Positions 4,930 to 6,753 of a stretch of DNA of 6,753 nucleotides are shown here, piece after piece. The position numbers and the translations under genes are program-made. How positions within the stretch are numbered: position 1 is the stretch's first letter; every line of letters starts with the position of its first letter. Origin of the DNA: RGIG464 sp045643185 (GTDB taxonomy: Bacteria; Myxococcota_A; Bradymonadia; UBA4248); the NCBI GenBank assembly GCA_045643185.1, contig JAZUKH010000179.1, positions 1 through 6,753 on the forward strand, given 5' to 3'. The notes under the pieces were generated by a model. It made no database searches. It was not told where the DNA came from and was given only the letters and a program-made list of their open reading frames with translations.

Positions 4930-6114
4930 ATGGAACAGCGCATATTGCCTTTGGGCATTCAGGACTTTGAAAAACTTAGGCGCAGAAACGCCATTTATGT
5001 CGACAAAACGGCATTAATTTACAAGCTCGTTCACGAGTTGACGGTATGCTTTCTCGCGCGTCCGCGCCGTTTCGGTAAGTCGTTGCTCGTTTCGACGCTC
5101 AAAGCCTATTTTGAAGGCCGAAAAGACCTGTTTAAGGGACTCGCCGTTGAGCAGCTTGAGCACGACTGGACTGAACATCCCGTGCTCCATTTTGACCTGT
5201 CCGGAGCAAAGTGTGCCGATGGTACGGATGCCGTATATAGTCAGCTGAACTGGCAGCTTGCTGGTTATGAAGAAAAATATGACGTTAAAATGAATGATCC
5301 TCGTCTGAGTACTCGCTTTGCCAACCTGATTGGTGGCGCGGTGAAGAAAACAGGTCAGAAAGCAGTCATTCTCGTTGACGAATATGACGCGCCGCTGCTC
5401 GATTTGATGGGCAAAGATGATTTGTTCCAAAAAACGCGCGACATGATGCGCGATTTTTACAGCCCGATCAAACAAAATGACGGTTTATTGCAATTCGTTT
5501 TTTTGACGGGTATTACCAAATTTAGTCAGCTTAGCATTTTTAGCGAGTTTAATAATCTGAAGCACCTGAGCATGGATGCGAGATATGACGCGATTTGCGG
5601 TATCAGTAAGGAGGAGATGCTGACCTGTTTTGGCCCAGAAATCGAAGCCATGGCAGAAACAAATGGTTGGTCTTTTGATGAAACTGTTGCCAGATTGAAG
5701 AAAAAGTATGATGGCTATCATTTTTCGAAAAATTCACCGGACATTTTCAATCCATTTAGTCTTTTGAATAGTCTTGATGAAAAAGATTTGGGCAATTACT
5801 GGTTTTCATCGGGAACGCCGACGTTTCTTGCTCAGCAGATCAGTCTGCATCCGAATATTGATGTAGAAAAACTCGATCATGGCTTCTGGACGAGCCGCGA
5901 AATCTTCGATATGCCTGCCGAAAAATCGTCGGATATTATTCCGCTTCTCTATCAATCCGGATATCTGACGATTAAAGACTATGATTCTGAAATGAATATG
6001 TATAAGCTTGGATATCCGAATGAAGAAGTTCGCATTGGATTTTCCAAGTGTCTGATGCCGTTTTATGCCAATAACAGCAGCTCTGATAATGAGAACTTTC
6101 AATTGAATTTGTAA
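4930..6114 (+). CDS. AAA-ATPase-like part of an ATPase/PD-(D/E)XK nuclease protein, 3' end cut off by a frameshift
   Basis: 394 residues, closely resembling the AAA-ATPase_like domain (formerly grouped with DUF1703) that normally precedes a PD-(D/E)XK nuclease in proteins of roughly 500-560 residues. A typical N-terminus (LPLGIQDFEKLRRRNAIYVDKT) is followed by a Walker A-like loop RPRRFGKS (44-51) and Walker B VILVDEYDAP (146-155, with D150 and E151). FLTGITKFSQLSIFSEFNNL lies at 191-210, KKYDGYHF at 258-265 and IIPLLYQSGYLT at 336-347. AGGAG 6 nt before the ATG supports the start. The biological role of the family is not settled; copies are often numerous in anaerobes. The frame ends at TAA 6112-6114 after QLNL, whereas a one-base shift continues FVRSLAEHDVDKA without a stop to 6509. 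As sequenced the product would keep the ATPase but lose the nuclease. Confidence 0.92.
   Translation: MEQRILPLGIQDFEKLRRRNAIYVDKTALIYKLVHELTVCFLARPRRFGKSLLVSTLKAYFEGRKDLFKGLAVEQLEHDWTEHPVLHFDLSGAKCADGTDAVYSQLNWQLAGYEEKYDVKMNDPRLSTRFANLIGGAVKKTGQKAVILVDEYDAPLLDLMGKDDLFQKTRDMMRDFYSPIKQNDGLLQFVFLTGITKFSQLSIFSEFNNLKHLSMDARYDAICGISKEEMLTCFGPEIEAMAETNGWSFDETVARLKKKYDGYHFSKNSPDIFNPFSLLNSLDEKDLGNYWFSSGTPTFLAQQISLHPNIDVEKLDHGFWTSREIFDMPAEKSSDIIPLLYQSGYLTIKDYDSEMNMYKLGYPNEEVRIGFSKCLMPFYANNSSSDNENFQLNL
6106..6114 (+). other. frameshift junction in the ATPase/nuclease gene
   Basis: The zero frame reads aat-ttg-taa. One additional T in the run would give aat-ttt-gta-aga, joining the 5' and 3' frames into one 526-residue protein of family-typical length. 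The local context (gaatttg) is not a canonical X-XXY-YYZ slippery heptamer. A one-base deletion, or a sequencing or assembly error in the T run, is more likely than programmed frameshifting. Confidence 0.85.
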
Positions 6115-6146
6115 GAAGTCTTGCCGAGCATGATGTCGACAAAGCA

Positions 6147-6509
6147 ATGACCCTCGCGCGTTCATTTTTGTCGTCCATTCATTATAATGCATTACGTAAA
6201 AAAGAAGATTACAACGAGCATTATTATCGGACACTTTTATTATTATTGTGTCGTTTCGTGACTCCTTATACAATTCGTGCAGAACATGCCAACGCCGTCG
6301 GCCGCTCTGATTTATTAATAGAAACAAAAGACGCCGTGTTTTGCTTTGAATTCAAGAAAAAAGATTCGCCCGAAAAAGCGATTCAACAAATCGATGATAA
6401 GGGTTATTTGATCCCTTACGAAGCCGATAACAAAAAATTATATAAAATCGGCGTTCAATTCGATTTTGAATTGCGAACGATTGGGAATTGGGTGATCGAA
6501 AATATATAA
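6147..6509 (+). CDS. detached PD-(D/E)XK nuclease C-terminal domain, frameshifted remainder of the upstream gene
   Basis: This frame carries the nuclease part of the interrupted gene; homologous sequence really begins near 6108 (FVRSLAEHDVDK...), before the first ATG at 6147. It contains the PD-(D/E)XK hallmarks: Asp in GRSDLL (codon at 6309-6311), then FEFKK with Glu (6348-6350) and Lys (6354-6356). The helix AIQQIDDKGYLIPY, with its conserved Gln, follows as in this family. The end GVQFDFELRTIGNWV is also typical. No Shine-Dalgarno precedes 6147, so independent translation is unlikely. The coding sequence shows no further stops or shifts, meaning the break is recent, a read error, or bypassed. 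Confidence 0.8.
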   Translation: MTLARSFLSSIHYNALRKKEDYNEHYYRTLLLLLCRFVTPYTIRAEHANAVGRSDLLIETKDAVFCFEFKKKDSPEKAIQQIDDKGYLIPYEADNKKLYKIGVQFDFELRTIGNWVIENI

Positions 6510-6518
6510 TTATTTGAG

Positions 6519-6643
6519 GCGCCGCCTATTCGCGTTGCGAATACGGCGGACGCGCGGCGGCTATTTCCCACGTGGCCGCGTAGCATGCTACGCGGCTTCG
6601 TGGGGAAATACGCCGCCGCTTCGAGGCTATTTCATACGCCTCG
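6519..6643. repeat. GC-rich repeat module with a long cruciform-forming inverted repeat
   Basis: Positions 6519-6566 repeat the module at 485-531 (gcgccgcctattcgcgttg onward) with one base difference. The DNA then folds back on itself. A perfect 22-bp palindrome at 6576?-centred on 6585/6586 (half-site gccgcgtagca) is flanked by cccacg/cgtggg, then by tattt/aaata and gcggcgg/gccgccgc, with small bulges. This gives a near-continuous stem over about 6553-6620. A second hairpin, cgaggc (6622-6627) with gcctcg (6638-6643), follows. It lies directly downstream of the nuclease stop at 6507-6509 and may end or protect that transcript, though no U-run follows. Confidence 0.8.
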
Positions 6644-6660
6644 GAAAAAATTTTGTGTGA

Positions 6661-6753
6661 CCCGCTTACGCGGGATTTACCCCCCAACCGGTTAACGCCG
6701 GCCCCCCGTAGAGACGCAAAATTTTGCGTCTCTACGGGAATTTAGAACGCCTT
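6661..6753. repeat. palindromic repeat copy 3, cut by the window edge
   Basis: This is the same orientation and nearly the same sequence as 1350-1443, with two substitutions and one 1-nt indel over about 94 columns. It contains cccgc-ttac-gcggg (6661-6674), the ccggt/gccgg hairpin (6688-6701) and the perfect 34-bp palindrome (6705-6738), and ends inside the gaacgcc hairpin. The C-to-T change in the second hairpin keeps a G·U pair in RNA, a hint that RNA structure may matter. Confidence 0.85.

Noticed and set aside
5014..5475. 153-codon minus-strand frame
   Set aside because: It is antisense to the Walker A and B region of the ATPase-like gene; no independent support.
6106..6114. Programmed -1 frameshift signal
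   Set aside because: The sequence gaatttg does not fit X-XXY-YYZ, and no clear downstream stimulatory structure was seen.
5806..6327. 173-codon minus-strand frame
   Set aside because: It lies opposite the conserved ATPase/nuclease gene, and its product is Arg/His/Ile-biased as expected of a shadow frame.

Overview
The window is a 6.75 kb accessory-looking stretch from a bacterial chromosome. The best taxonomic hints come from the 635-residue lipoprotein. It has a lipobox, repeated Cys-Asn-Gly-ending modules joined by Gly-Asp-rich linkers (DUF7151-like), and two Cys-rich segments of the NCGxCGxxC type that are common in Myxococcota/Bradymonadota-like ('deltaproteobacterial') genomes. Its C-terminal domain resembles DUF6273, and the window also holds an AAA-ATPase-like/PD-(D/E)XK gene; both families are common in anaerobic gut bacteria. 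I infer a host-associated relative of the Myxococcota, at low confidence. No tRNA, rRNA, CRISPR array, transposase or integrase was seen.

Layout from left to right. Positions 2-190 (+) are the 3' end of a gene entering from the left edge. Its stop overlaps by ATGA the start of a possible 57-codon ORF (187-360). A degraded palindromic repeat follows (390-531). Next is a low-GC minus-strand gene (553-1248) for a helical protein with an RNELTH (Rx4H) motif, a HEPN-like signature. A compact cluster of six hairpins (1335-1478) separates it from the minus-strand modular lipoprotein gene (1512-3419). A further minus-strand gene (3634-4569) encodes a 311-residue protein of a family I do not recognise; it has its own Shine-Dalgarno and a likely terminator. 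After a divergent, AT-rich intergenic region comes a plus-strand AAA-ATPase-like/PD-(D/E)XK gene (4930-6509). It is broken by a one-base frameshift at about 6108-6112, which detaches the nuclease domain. The right end holds a long cruciform-forming repeat and a nearly identical second copy of the hairpin cluster, cut by the window edge.

The genes do not read as one obvious operon or pathway. They look like separate accessory cassettes with palindromic repeats between them. The items most worth pursuing are the HEPN-like gene lying between two repeat copies, the unrecognised 311-residue protein, the recombination-prone repeat array of the lipoprotein, and the repeats themselves. These are three copies in the window, two differing at only three positions, with one difference preserving pairing as G·U. 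No link to a defence or other system can be proved from the sequence alone.
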